From Burkholderiales bacterium (GTDB lineage: Bacteria > Pseudomonadota > Gammaproteobacteria > Burkholderiales > Burkholderiaceae_C), in NCBI GenBank assembly GCA_947464185.1, contig CANHVY010000002.1, positions 62,001-126,000 on the forward strand: a stretch of DNA of 64,000 nucleotides, written 5' to 3'. This document shows, piece after piece, positions 45,899 through 54,395 of the stretch (its first letter is position 1; every line of letters begins with the position of its first letter). The notes below the pieces were generated by a model. It worked only from the letters and a program-made list of their open reading frames with translations, searched no databases and was not told the origin of the DNA. Position numbers and translations under genes: made by a program.

Positions 45899-46474
45899 AT
45901 GGCCCGCCCCCTTGCATTCGACAGACCGCAGGCCGTGAACCGGGCGCTGGCGCTGTTCTGGCGCCAGGGCTACCAGGCCACCACGCTGGCCGATCTGCTG
46001 CAGGCCATGGGCATCGGGCGGAGCAGCTTCTACGCCGCGTTCACCGACAAGAGGACGTTCTTCATCGAGTGCCTGGACCTGTGGGCCGCGCGCACGCTGG
46101 ACCTGCTTCGGCAAGCCAGCACGCAGCAGCCGCCCCTGGACGCCCTGCAGGGCTTCTTCGAACGCAGCTTCGTCAGCGCGCGCGGCAGCAAGGCCCATTG
46201 GGGTTGCATGCTGGTGAACACCGTGCTCGAGATGGCCGGCGTCGATGACGACCTCGCCGCCCGGGCCAGCCGGCACCTGGAGGAGATGCAGCGTGTCTTC
46301 CAGGTCTGCCTGCAGGACGCAGGAGCCTCACCGGCACGTGCCGAGGAACTGGCCGCCATGCTCATGCTGTTCAACGAGGGCATCCGCGTGTCAAGCCGCC
46401 GCCGGCTGCCCGATGTGCAGCACCTGCAGCCCATCGCCACCACCTTCCGCCTGGTCAGGAGCGCGATGGCATGA
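45899..46474 (+). CDS. TetR/AcrR family regulator
   Basis: 191 residues: N-terminal HTH (FDRPQAVNRALALFWRQGYQATTLADLLQAMGIGRSSFYAAFTDKRTFF) and an all-helical ligand domain typical of the AcuR/RutR-like subgroup (ALQGFFERSFVSARGSKAHWGCMLVNTVLEM). Divergent from the SDR-GST-isomerase operon, with a palindrome between; predicted to repress both. A 29-codon mini frame runs from its stop (ATGA) to the next MFS start. Confidence 0.92.
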   Translation: MARPLAFDRPQAVNRALALFWRQGYQATTLADLLQAMGIGRSSFYAAFTDKRTFFIECLDLWAARTLDLLRQASTQQPPLDALQGFFERSFVSARGSKAHWGCMLVNTVLEMAGVDDDLAARASRHLEEMQRVFQVCLQDAGASPARAEELAAMLMLFNEGIRVSSRRRLPDVQHLQPIATTFRLVRSAMA

Positions 46475-46560
46475 GCGCCGTCCAAACTCCCACCCCTCCC
46501 CCCATGGCCGCGCTCACACACGACGTGGCCCCCATTTGTTCAGGAAGCACCCATGACTGA
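46471..46560 (+). other. Mini reading frame bridging tetR and MFS gene
   Basis: ATG overlaps the tetR stop (ATGA), 29 codons follow, and the stop overlaps the MFS start at 46553 by 8 bases. A normal ribosome binding site (AGGAAG) also serves the MFS ATG, so this frame is less compelling than the azl and toxin-antitoxin cases. Confidence 0.25.
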
Positions 46561-47776
46561 AAGCAGGCGCATCGCCTTGTGGCTGGTTCTGCTGGCCGCG
46601 GCGGGGACTTTCGCGCTCACCATGGGCACGCGCCAGACCATGGGGCTGTTCCTGTCGCCGCTGAACACCGCCACAGGCCTGGGCCTGGCCAGCATCAGCC
46701 TGGCCTTCGCGTTCGGGCAGTTGTGGTGGGGGCTCACGCAGCCGTTTGCAGGCGCCATGGCCGACAAGGTCGGTGCCGGGCGTGTGCTCTTCGTCGGCGC
46801 GCTGCTGGTGGCGGTGGGCACGTTCATCACGCCCTACATGACCAGCACCTGGGGACTGATCCTGGCCATCGGCGTGCTGTCGGCGGGCGGGGCCGGCATG
46901 GCGGGGCCCGCCGTGCTGATGGCCGCCACCACGCGGCTGATCCCACTCGAACGCCGGGGGCTGGCCGCGGGCATCGTCAACGCCGGCGGCTCCTTCGGCC
47001 AGTTCGCCTTGGCACCCATCGCGGCCACGCTGATCGTGGGTCTGGGCTGGGCCAACGCGATGCAGCTGATGGGCCTGCTGGTGTTGCTGTGCCTGCCGGC
47101 GGCATTCCTGCTGCGCGGCAATTCACTGCAGGCTGCACCCGCTGGCCAGAAAGTCCTGAGCACGCGCGAAGCCCTGCGCGACGCATTTCGCCACCGCAGC
47201 TACCTGCTGCTGGGGGCCGGCTTCTTCGTATGCGGCTTTCACGTGGCGTTTCTCGCCACACACCTGCCGGGCGTCATTGCGTCCTGCGGGCTGCCCACTG
47301 CCTGGGCCGGCTGGTCATTGGCACTGCTCGGCCTCTTCAACATCGTGGGGAGCGTGGCCGCGGGCTGGGCCATGGGCCGCTGGCGCATGAAGTCACTGCT
47401 GTCGCTCGTGTACGCCACGCGTGCGCTGGCCGTGCTGGTGTTCCTGTTCGCGCCCAAGACCGGCCCGGTCGTGCTGGCCTTCTCTGCGGTGATGGGGCTG
47501 ACCTTCTTGTCCACCGTGCCACCCACGGCGGGCCTGGTGGCGAAGTTTTTCGGGCCGGCCAACATGGCCACGTTGTTCGGCGTCGTGATGTTCTCGCACC
47601 AGGTTGGCGGCTTCCTGGGGGCCTGGCTGGGCGGCAAGGTGTTCGAGGCCACCGGGTCGTACGACTGGATCTGGTACGTCGACATCGTGCTGGCCGTGGG
47701 CGCTGCACTGGTGCACCTGGCCATTCGAGAAAAGCCGCTGCGCCGCCCCGGGATCGTCACCTCGACAACTGCCTGA
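46553..47776 (+). CDS. MFS transporter (oxalate/formate-antiporter-like)
   Basis: 407 residues, twelve hydrophobic segments. Features: GTRQTMGLFLSPLNTATGLGLASISLAFAFGQLWWGLTQPFAGAMADKVGAGRVL near residues 26-75, with the GxxxDKxGAGRV loop; MGLTFLSTVPPTAGLVAKFFG near 320 is shared with MFS members related to YbfB and to monocarboxylate carriers. RBS AGGAAG precedes the ATG. It may belong to the tetR transcription unit. Substrate unknown. Confidence 0.88.
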   Translation: MTESRRIALWLVLLAAAGTFALTMGTRQTMGLFLSPLNTATGLGLASISLAFAFGQLWWGLTQPFAGAMADKVGAGRVLFVGALLVAVGTFITPYMTSTWGLILAIGVLSAGGAGMAGPAVLMAATTRLIPLERRGLAAGIVNAGGSFGQFALAPIAATLIVGLGWANAMQLMGLLVLLCLPAAFLLRGNSLQAAPAGQKVLSTREALRDAFRHRSYLLLGAGFFVCGFHVAFLATHLPGVIASCGLPTAWAGWSLALLGLFNIVGSVAAGWAMGRWRMKSLLSLVYATRALAVLVFLFAPKTGPVVLAFSAVMGLTFLSTVPPTAGLVAKFFGPANMATLFGVVMFSHQVGGFLGAWLGGKVFEATGSYDWIWYVDIVLAVGAALVHLAIREKPLRRPGIVTSTTA

Positions 47777-47791
47777 ACCCCCGAGGGACGG

Positions 47792-47938
47792 GTGAGTTTG
47801 ACCACCGCGCTGGTGCGCCACAACGTGGCGCCGCCTGTCTGGCCTTCGGGCATCGCCGCGTTCACCGTTGCCTTTACCTTCGGCCAGATCGTCGGGCCCG
47901 GCGTCGTGGACTGGATCGCTGACAGCCCTGGCGGCATG
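47792..47938 (+). pseudogene. Remnant of a YbfB-type MFS transporter, C-terminal helices
   Basis: The frame starting at 47792 encodes TTALVRHNVAPPVWPSGIAAFTVAFTFGQIVGPGVVDWIADSPGG (segments of this line up with residues near 330-375 of the intact transporter at 42513, which reads TTALVRHNTPQAVWPSGIAAF). The similarity begins and ends abruptly, with no N-terminal ten helices. After about 47938 the frame runs into the antisense DeoR gene. It is a fragment left by duplication or recombination, not a working gene. Confidence 0.75.
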
Positions 47939-47949
47939 ACCGTACCCCG

Positions 47950-48816
47950 TCAGTGCGCGACCTTCACCTCGACAGACGCTTCGGCCAGGGCAGACGCCAG
48001 AGCCTTGGGCGGCGGCGCATCGGTGATCAGGACATCGATCTCCTGCAATCCACAGGCCTGAACCAGCGATCGCTTGCCGAACTTGCTGGCATCGCACAGC
48101 AGGATCACCTGATCTGCGTGTTCGATGTAGGCGCGCTTGACCTGCGTGTCCTCCGGCGACGAATCGAAGCCGCCCTCCTGCGTCAGCCCCGCCACGCCGA
48201 TGAAGACCTTGCTGAACCAGCGACGCGATGCATCTTCCACAGCCTGCTGACCGCAGACCGACAACTCCTGCGCTCGCACGATCCCTCCGGGCATCAGCAC
48301 GACGCACCGCGAACCGGCCAGCAGGCTGGCCACGCGCAGATGGTTGGTGAAGACATGGATGCCGGCCTGCTTGACCAACTCACGCGCCAGGGTGAGGGCC
48401 GTGCTGCCGACGTCCAGGGCGATGTTGTCCTCGGGCGAAAGCAACCCCGCAGCGCATCGGGCCATGGCCTGCTTGGCCACGATCTGGCGGCGGCGGCGCG
48501 TTTCGTACTGCTGCTCGCGCATCTCGGCCTCGCCCATGGCGGGTGTAGCGCCTGCCGGGCCGGCTGTCTGCACGGCCACGGCAGCACCTTGCGACCGCTG
48601 GATGAGGCCCTGCTGGCTCAGAGCCTCGAGGTCACGCCGGGCACTCATCTGAGAGATGCCGAAGTGCGTTGCAAGCGAGGCCACGCGCACATAGCCGTCG
48701 CGCCGCACCCACTCCACGATGCGCTGCTGCCGCACTGCGGCGGGCAATGCGGCGTCGGCCACGTGCGGCACCGCCAGCGCCGGGCTGGCTGCGCGAGCGT
48801 CACGTGATGTCGTCAT
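47950..48816 (-). CDS. DeoR/GlpR family transcriptional regulator
   Basis: 288 residues: N-terminal DeoR helix-turn-helix (RIVEWVRRDGYVRVASLATHFGISQMSARRDLEALSQQGLI) and a C-terminal sugar-phosphate-sensing domain (IALDVGSTALTLARELV near 130, the D-x-GST phosphate site). It is the last gene of the nine-gene operon and probably represses it; sugar-phosphate binding by the C-terminal domain would fit a substrate that becomes phosphorylated by the FGGY kinase. The operator is proposed at 56732-56761. Confidence 0.92.
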   Translation of the reverse strand: MTTSRDARAASPALAVPHVADAALPAAVRQQRIVEWVRRDGYVRVASLATHFGISQMSARRDLEALSQQGLIQRSQGAAVAVQTAGPAGATPAMGEAEMREQQYETRRRRQIVAKQAMARCAAGLLSPEDNIALDVGSTALTLARELVKQAGIHVFTNHLRVASLLAGSRCVVLMPGGIVRAQELSVCGQQAVEDASRRWFSKVFIGVAGLTQEGGFDSSPEDTQVKRAYIEHADQVILLCDASKFGKRSLVQACGLQEIDVLITDAPPPKALASALAEASVEVKVAH

Positions 48817-48849
48817 GGTCCAGCCGATTGTGCCGGCTCACACGAGCGC

Positions 48850-50406
48850 TCAGGCCTGCCCGTCTCCGCGGGGGTCGGTGGCGCTCTCGAACCTGCCGTC
48901 GGCGCACCGGCGCACGAACTGCACATGCCCGGCGCGGTCGTCTCTTTCGGCCGCCAACACCAGCGGCAGTCCCACCCGCGACAAGGCATTGCGCGCCGCC
49001 TCATCCATCGAAGACTCGGCCAGCACCACGTTGGCATCGCCGGTACCGAAGGTGCCCACCACCCAGCGTGGGGCTGACAAGGCCTGCGCTGCAGGCGTAC
49101 CGGCCAGCAGGCGCATCAAGACCTGGGTGAGGATCTGCGGCTGGCTCTTGCCGCCCATACAGCCCAGGGCAGCTTCAATCCGGCCGTCGCAGCGCAGCAG
49201 CGACGCGGTCAGCGTGCTCGGCGGACGCCGCCCGCCAGCCAGCACGGCAGGCCCGTCATGCAAGGTGAAGGCTGCACCGCGGTTCTGGCAGACGATGCCC
49301 GTGGCGGGTTCCAGCATGCCGGCGCCGAAGGCATGGAAGATGCTCTGGATCACGGTGACCGCATGGCCGGAGCCGTCCTGCGCCACCACGGCCACCGTGT
49401 CGCCGCTGGGCCTAGGGCGTGGCGGTGTGGCCGGCATCGGACGGCTGAGGTCGATTGCTGCGCGCGAGAGATCTGCGATCAGTTCATCAGACAGCAACCA
49501 GTCCAGGTCGACTTCCACGTGTTCGGGGTCGGCCAGGAAGCGGTCCCGCAGGTCCGCGGTCAACGCGCACAGCCGCGCCAGTGCGGTGGCGGCTTCACCG
49601 CAGGGGTCGGCCTGCTGAAGACCCAGGCGCGACATGGCCGCCAGCAATTGCATCAGCACATGACCCTGGGACACCGGCGGCGTGGTGAGAATCTCATAGC
49701 GACCGAATCGCGTGGACAGGGGCTCCAGCCAGCGAGAGCGGTGCTGCGCCAGGTCCTGAGGCGTCAGCAAGCTGCCGCGGGCCTGCAGGCCGGCCACGAA
49801 ACATGCGCCCACTTCACCGCGGTAGAAGGCGTCCGGACCGCCCTCGGCGATGCGCATCAGGCTCTGGGCCAGGGCCGGCTGCCGCAGCACGTCGCCAGTG
49901 CTCAAGACGCGACCATCCGTTTGAAAGAAGACACCGCGCAACCCCGGGTCGAGGGCAAGCCGCTGCTGCAGCGCCTCCAGATCCCGCCCGAGCGCCGCCG
50001 CCACCGGCACGCCCTCGCGCGCCAGGGCGATGGCATCCTCCAGCAGGCGCGCCCAGGACAGGGTGCCACCCTGCGCATGCAGGTCGGCCCAGGCGGCGAC
50101 CACCCCCGGCACGGTGATGGGGTGCACACCGTGGATGGGCATGGACCCATGCAGGCCGCGCAAGGCACCGGCGCTCTGGGCCAACGCAGCCGCGCCACTG
50201 CCACCCAGGGCGCGGGCGCGGCCGTCGGGCAGGGCCACCAGGGCCTGGATGTCGCCGCCGATGGAGCACATGTGCGGGTACACGACAGTCAGCACCGCAC
50301 AGGTGGCGATGGCCGCATCCAGGGCAGTACCCCCGTCTTGCAGGGCGCGTTCCCCGGCACGGGTGGCCAGGGCATGGGGGGAGGCTACGGCGCCGGGTGT
50401 GGACAT
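48850..50406 (-). CDS. Gamma-glutamyltransferase-family Ntn hydrolase, cytoplasmic
   Basis: 518 residues of the GGT fold with no signal peptide, so probably cytoplasmic. N-terminal VASPHALATRAGERALQDGGTALDAAIAT, GGDIQALVALPDG, and the autoprocessing Thr in SGDTVAVVAQDGSGHAVTVIQS near residue 340; C-terminal LGCMGGKSQPQILTQVLMRLL. In this family, members split gamma-glutamyl amides or, like HpxW, other amides such as oxamate. Next to an amino-acid importer, it probably cuts an imported amide. Start uncertain by a few codons. Confidence 0.85.
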   Translation of the reverse strand: MSTPGAVASPHALATRAGERALQDGGTALDAAIATCAVLTVVYPHMCSIGGDIQALVALPDGRARALGGSGAAALAQSAGALRGLHGSMPIHGVHPITVPGVVAAWADLHAQGGTLSWARLLEDAIALAREGVPVAAALGRDLEALQQRLALDPGLRGVFFQTDGRVLSTGDVLRQPALAQSLMRIAEGGPDAFYRGEVGACFVAGLQARGSLLTPQDLAQHRSRWLEPLSTRFGRYEILTTPPVSQGHVLMQLLAAMSRLGLQQADPCGEAATALARLCALTADLRDRFLADPEHVEVDLDWLLSDELIADLSRAAIDLSRPMPATPPRPRPSGDTVAVVAQDGSGHAVTVIQSIFHAFGAGMLEPATGIVCQNRGAAFTLHDGPAVLAGGRRPPSTLTASLLRCDGRIEAALGCMGGKSQPQILTQVLMRLLAGTPAAQALSAPRWVVGTFGTGDANVVLAESSMDEAARNALSRVGLPLVLAAERDDRAGHVQFVRRCADGRFESATDPRGDGQA

Positions 50407-50414
50407 GAGGGGGT

Positions 50415-51191
50415 TCAGTGAATGGTCGAAAGAAAGGCCTTGAGGCGGGCCGGGGCCTGCTCGCCGAAGAACTGGTCGGGGGCGGCCTGGTGGCAGATCT
50501 GCCCCTCCTCCATGAGGACCACACGGTCCGCCACCTGGCGGGCGAAGCCCATCTCGTGGGTGACGATGATCATGGTCATGCCAGTGGAGGCCAGCTCGGA
50601 GATGACGGCCAGCACCTCGCCCGTAGTCTCTGGGTCCAGCGCGCTGGTGGGCTCGTCAAACAACATCAGCTCCGGGCTCATTGCCAGCGCGCGCGCGATG
50701 GCGGCGCGTTGCTGCTGTCCCCCCGACAGCTTCATCGGGTAGGCATCGGCCTTGGCCCCCAGGCCCACCCTCTCCAGCAGCCGCATCGCGTTGTCTCGGG
50801 CCTGCGCCACGGGCTGGCCCAGCACCCGTACCGGCGCCTCGATGATGTTCTCCAGCACGGTCATGTGCCAGAACAGGTTGAACTGCTGGAACACCATGCC
50901 GATGCGCCGCCGCTGCATGACGACCCGTCGGTTCGTCAAGGGCCGCAGGCGGCCTGCCGCCTCCTCGTAGCCGATCAGCTCATCGTCCACGAAGATCTTG
51001 CCGCCCTGGTAAGTCTCCAGTTGGTTGATGCAGCGCAGGAAGGTGCTCTTGCCGGAGCCTGAGGGGCCGATGATGCACAGCACCTCGCCGCGCAGCACTT
51101 CCAGGTCCACCCCGCGCAGCACCTCGGTCTGGCCGAAGAGCTTGCGCACACCCACTGCACGCACCAGCGGCCTGCGGTCGCCGCCGCTCAT
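50415..51191 (-). CDS. Amino-acid-type ABC transporter ATP-binding protein
   Basis: 258 residues of the polar amino acid (PAAT) ATPase family: Walker A GPSGSGKSTFLRCINQLE, Q-loop MVFQQFNLFWHMTVLENI, signature LSGGQQQRAAIARALAMSPELMLFDEPTSALDPE with Walker B, and switch His in VTHEMGFA. Four-base overlap with the permease gene. Drives import of the substrate bound by the protein at 51973. Confidence 0.95.
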   Translation of the reverse strand: MSGGDRRPLVRAVGVRKLFGQTEVLRGVDLEVLRGEVLCIIGPSGSGKSTFLRCINQLETYQGGKIFVDDELIGYEEAAGRLRPLTNRRVVMQRRRIGMVFQQFNLFWHMTVLENIIEAPVRVLGQPVAQARDNAMRLLERVGLGAKADAYPMKLSGGQQQRAAIARALAMSPELMLFDEPTSALDPETTGEVLAVISELASTGMTMIIVTHEMGFARQVADRVVLMEEGQICHQAAPDQFFGEQAPARLKAFLSTIH

Positions 51192-51973
51192 GCCCGACGC
51201 TCCCCGCTGCTAGGATCGGGCGTCAGGTAGACGACCAGACTCTGCCACCAGGTGCGCACGGGCCGGTCAATCTCGTGGGCACGCAGTCGCGTCTCGATCA
51301 CGCCCTGGATGGTGTTCCAGATTGCGGTGAGGACCAGGTAGTTGAGCGCCACCACCGACAGCAGCTCGAAGGACTTGAAGGTCGTGGCCGACATGGCCTC
51401 GGTGAGCAGGAAGATCTCCTGCACTCCGATCACGCTGGCCAGCGAAGTGGTCTTGAGCATGTGGTTGAAGTCGTTGCCGAAGGGTGGGACGATGACGCGG
51501 GTGGCCTGCGGGATGACGACGCGCCAGGTGACTTGCCAGGAGCTCATGCCCAAGGACTTCGCCGCCTCCACCTGCCCGCGCGCCACCGACTGCACACCGT
51601 TGCGGACGATCTCGGCCATGTAGGCGCCTTCGTGGATGGCGAGCCCGATCACTGCGGCCTGGAAGGAGGCCGTCAACTTCAGGCCGAACACCTCGATGTC
51701 GGAAAAGCGGAACAGGCCCGCTGCGGCCATGCCGGAGAACAGCATCACCAGCAGCACCAGCACCGGGATGCCCCGGATGAACCACACATAGAAGGCACAG
51801 GCCGACCGGATCACGGCGAAGCGTGAGAGCCGGCCGAACCCCACCACCAGGCCGATCAGCAGCCCCAGCAGCATGGCCAGCACGGCCATCGTGACCGTGC
51901 GGCCCAGGGCATTGAGGTAGGGCGCGCCGGGATTGACGATGCGTTCGATGAAGAACGCCCAGTCGAAACCCAT
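51188..51973 (-). CDS. Amino-acid-type ABC transporter permease
   Basis: 261 residues with five hydrophobic segments and the HisM-type EAA loop (GQVEAAKSLGMSSWQVTWRVVIPQATRVIVPPFGNDF). The start at 51973 overlaps the binding-protein stop by one base (TGATG). A single permease gene is present, so it would act as a homodimer. Confidence 0.93.
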   Translation of the reverse strand: MGFDWAFFIERIVNPGAPYLNALGRTVTMAVLAMLLGLLIGLVVGFGRLSRFAVIRSACAFYVWFIRGIPVLVLLVMLFSGMAAAGLFRFSDIEVFGLKLTASFQAAVIGLAIHEGAYMAEIVRNGVQSVARGQVEAAKSLGMSSWQVTWRVVIPQATRVIVPPFGNDFNHMLKTTSLASVIGVQEIFLLTEAMSATTFKSFELLSVVALNYLVLTAIWNTIQGVIETRLRAHEIDRPVRTWWQSLVVYLTPDPSSGERRA

Positions 51974-52812
51974 CAGAGCTCCATGCCCTGCATGTTCCAC
52001 TTCTCGATCAGCTTCTTGTAGGTGCCGTCGGCCACGATGCCATCAAGCGAACGCTTGATCGCATTGGTCAAGTCGGTGTTGCCTTTGCGGATGCCGATGC
52101 CGGTGCCGATCAGGCCGAACGGGCTGCCCTTGGGCTTGAAGTCGTTCGGGCGCAGGCGCACGTAGTAGGCACCTGCGGTGGACGTGGTACCCACGGCATC
52201 CACCTGGCTCGTGGCCAACTGCTGGAAGGTGTCTGTCGTCGTGGGCAGCACCACCAGGTTGATCTCGGGCTTGCCCGATTCCTTGAGCTTCTTGTTGGCC
52301 TCGATCGCCAGGTTGTGGATGGTGGTGCCGTTGGGGACGGCGACCTTCTTGCCGCTCAGATCCTCCAGCGAGGCGCCGGGCGTGTTGTCACTGCGGCGCA
52401 CCACGAGCTGCTGGCCGGTGCGGGAGAACGGCACCATGTCGATGATCTCCAGGCGTTCCGGACGGATGAACAACTCCTGCATGATGGCGTCGCACTGCTG
52501 CGCCTGCAGTGCAGGAACGAGACCGGGGAACTTCAACTGCACCCAGTTGACCTTCAGGCCCATGCGGCTTGCAATCTCGGTGCCCAGCTCCACTTCGAAG
52601 CCGATGGGCTGCTGCTTCTCGTCAAAGTAGGCGCGCGGTGGGTTGTCGATCGTTGCGCAATAGTTGATGGACCCCTTGGCGGCGAGGGCCGCAGGTGCGG
52701 GCACACGTGCGGTCTGTGCCATCACCGGGGCGGCGGTCCACAGGGCGCAGGCGGCCAGACTGGCGCCGAGGGCATGACGACGCAGGAACTGGGATGTTCT
52801 GGAAATGCTCAT
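51973..52812 (-). CDS. Amino-acid-type ABC transporter substrate-binding protein
   Basis: 279 residues. Signal peptide LRRHALGASLAACALWTAAPVMAQ, then the PAAT family-3 fold: INYCATIDNPPRAYFDEKQQPIGFEVELGTEIASRMGLKVNW, LFIRPERLEIIDMVPFSRTGQQLVV, SGKKVAVPNGTTIHN and NDFKPKGSPFGLIGTGIGIRKGN. It will define what the operon takes up: an amino-acid-like molecule or conjugate. Start by ATG at 52812 after the signal; the longer frame from 52869 is not supported. Confidence 0.93.
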   Translation of the reverse strand: MSISRTSQFLRRHALGASLAACALWTAAPVMAQTARVPAPAALAAKGSINYCATIDNPPRAYFDEKQQPIGFEVELGTEIASRMGLKVNWVQLKFPGLVPALQAQQCDAIMQELFIRPERLEIIDMVPFSRTGQQLVVRRSDNTPGASLEDLSGKKVAVPNGTTIHNLAIEANKKLKESGKPEINLVVLPTTTDTFQQLATSQVDAVGTTSTAGAYYVRLRPNDFKPKGSPFGLIGTGIGIRKGNTDLTNAIKRSLDGIVADGTYKKLIEKWNMQGMEL

Positions 52813-52884
52813 GACCGGGTACTCCTCAAGGGTTGGGACAGGGGACAGGGAAGGGACACAGGGAGGCAACGGCCGACACAGGGT

Positions 52885-53643
52885 TCAATCCATGAAGGCG
52901 CCACCGTTGACGGCAATCGACTCGCCGGTGATGAAGGCCGCGTCGGGAGACAAGAGGAAGGCCACGACGCGTGCCACGTCCTGCGGTTGCTCGAGGCGAC
53001 CCATGGGCGTGTCGGCAATCCATTGGCGCTTGACACTGTCGGGATCGGTACCGCGCAGGCGGGCCTCCCATTCCAGTTCACGCACCTGCATGTCGGTGGC
53101 GACAAAGCCGGGGCAGACCGAATTGACCCGGATGCCCAAGGGGGCGAGTTCGAAGGCCATGGCCTGGGTGAGGCCCACGACGCCGAACTTGCTGGCGACG
53201 TAGTCCGCGAGAAACGGTACCCGACCCTGCTTGCCCGCCATGGACGCGATGTTGACGATGCAGCCGGACTTTCGCGCCGCCATGACGCGGGCCGCGGCCT
53301 GGCTCGCAAAGAACAGACCGCGCAGGTTGACGTCGAGGGTGAAGTCGAACTGCGCTTCGTCGATCTCCAGGAACGGCGCCATGCGCGAGACCCCGGCGTT
53401 GGAGACCCAGGCCGTCAGCGGACCGACCTCCCGCTCGATCACCGCCACGGCGTGGGCGCAGGCTGCAGCATCGGTGACGTCCAGTGCGCAGGCGTGGGCT
53501 GCGGGCAGGTGGGCTGCGAGCGCCCGTGCACCCGCCTCGTCCACATCGGTGACGACCACCGTGTGGCCACGCTCAGCCAGTTCTCTGCAGATGGCCGCCC
53601 CGATGCCCGAGGCCCCACCCGTCACGCCAACGATCGATGTCAT
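52885..53643 (-). CDS. SDR family dehydrogenase
   Basis: 252 residues, classical SDR: GVTGGASGIGAAICREL, NAGVSRMAPFLEID, active site VASKFGV after Tyr (FLADYVASKFGVVGL, so YxxxK is intact), and C-terminal FITGESIAVNGGAFMD. It would oxidise or reduce an alcohol/keto group of the operon's substrate. Four-base overlap with the HAD gene; 72 bases to the binding-protein gene. Confidence 0.92.
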   Translation of the reverse strand: MTSIVGVTGGASGIGAAICRELAERGHTVVVTDVDEAGARALAAHLPAAHACALDVTDAAACAHAVAVIEREVGPLTAWVSNAGVSRMAPFLEIDEAQFDFTLDVNLRGLFFASQAAARVMAARKSGCIVNIASMAGKQGRVPFLADYVASKFGVVGLTQAMAFELAPLGIRVNSVCPGFVATDMQVRELEWEARLRGTDPDSVKRQWIADTPMGRLEQPQDVARVVAFLLSPDAAFITGESIAVNGGAFMD

Positions 53644-54395
53644 TCACTCACTCCTGATAGAGCCATCCGTGCTGCTTCGCGCCGGGCGGTCAGATCCTGT
53701 GGCAGCCGCAGAGCCGGTGCCGGCGCCTGGGTGGGTATCTGCCCTTGGGCAGAGGGCCACCAAGACACGAAGTCCGCAAGTCCAGGCAGGCGCTGGTCGC
53801 CCTGCGCGCGCGGGTCATCCCCCACGACCAGCACCCGCAGGCCGGCTGCGCGTGCCGAGCGGGCGCCGCTGGGGCTGTCTTCGATGGCCCAGGCCTCCTG
53901 GGCGGGCACCCGAAGCAGCGCCAGCGCGCGCAGATAAGGTTCAGGCGAGGGCTTGGGGTCGCGAACATCGTCCAGGCAGACCACGGCGTCGAAGCGCGCC
54001 TGCGCTCCCACGACCCGAAGGTTGGCCTCGACGATGGAGCGCTCGGAATTCGACACTGCAGCCAATGCAATGCCCTCCCTCGCCAGGTGCTCCACAGCCC
54101 GCCGTGCTCCCGGCAACACGCGCACCTCGTGCACGTGCGCCAGATAGTGCGCCGTCACGGCCTCACGGAAGACGCGTTCGCCCTGATCGGCATGGTGGCC
54201 CAGGGCACCTGCGAAGCGGGGCGCCAGCAGCCGCCAGACATCTCCTATCGCCACGCCAATGAAAGGGGCGGGCCCGTGGTCGCTGATGTCCACATCATGT
54301 GCCCGACAGGCGGCCTGCAGCGCCCGCAGGTGCAGCGGTTCACTGTCCACGAGCGTGCCGTCCACGTCCAGGGCCACCGCGCGCACGGCCGTCAT
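53640..54395 (-). CDS. HAD family phosphatase/phosphoglucomutase-like
   Basis: 251 residues of the beta-phosphoglucomutase/DOG branch: motif I ALDVDGTLVDSEPLHLRAL with nucleophile Asp, SNSERSIVEANL, KPSPEPYLRAL, and the EDSPSGARSARAAG motif. It acts on a phosphorylated sugar or polyol; could dephosphorylate an overflow or isomerise. The start at 54395 overlaps the FGGY stop by four bases. Confidence 0.9.
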   Translation of the reverse strand: MTAVRAVALDVDGTLVDSEPLHLRALQAACRAHDVDISDHGPAPFIGVAIGDVWRLLAPRFAGALGHHADQGERVFREAVTAHYLAHVHEVRVLPGARRAVEHLAREGIALAAVSNSERSIVEANLRVVGAQARFDAVVCLDDVRDPKPSPEPYLRALALLRVPAQEAWAIEDSPSGARSARAAGLRVLVVGDDPRAQGDQRLPGLADFVSWWPSAQGQIPTQAPAPALRLPQDLTARREAARMALSGVSE

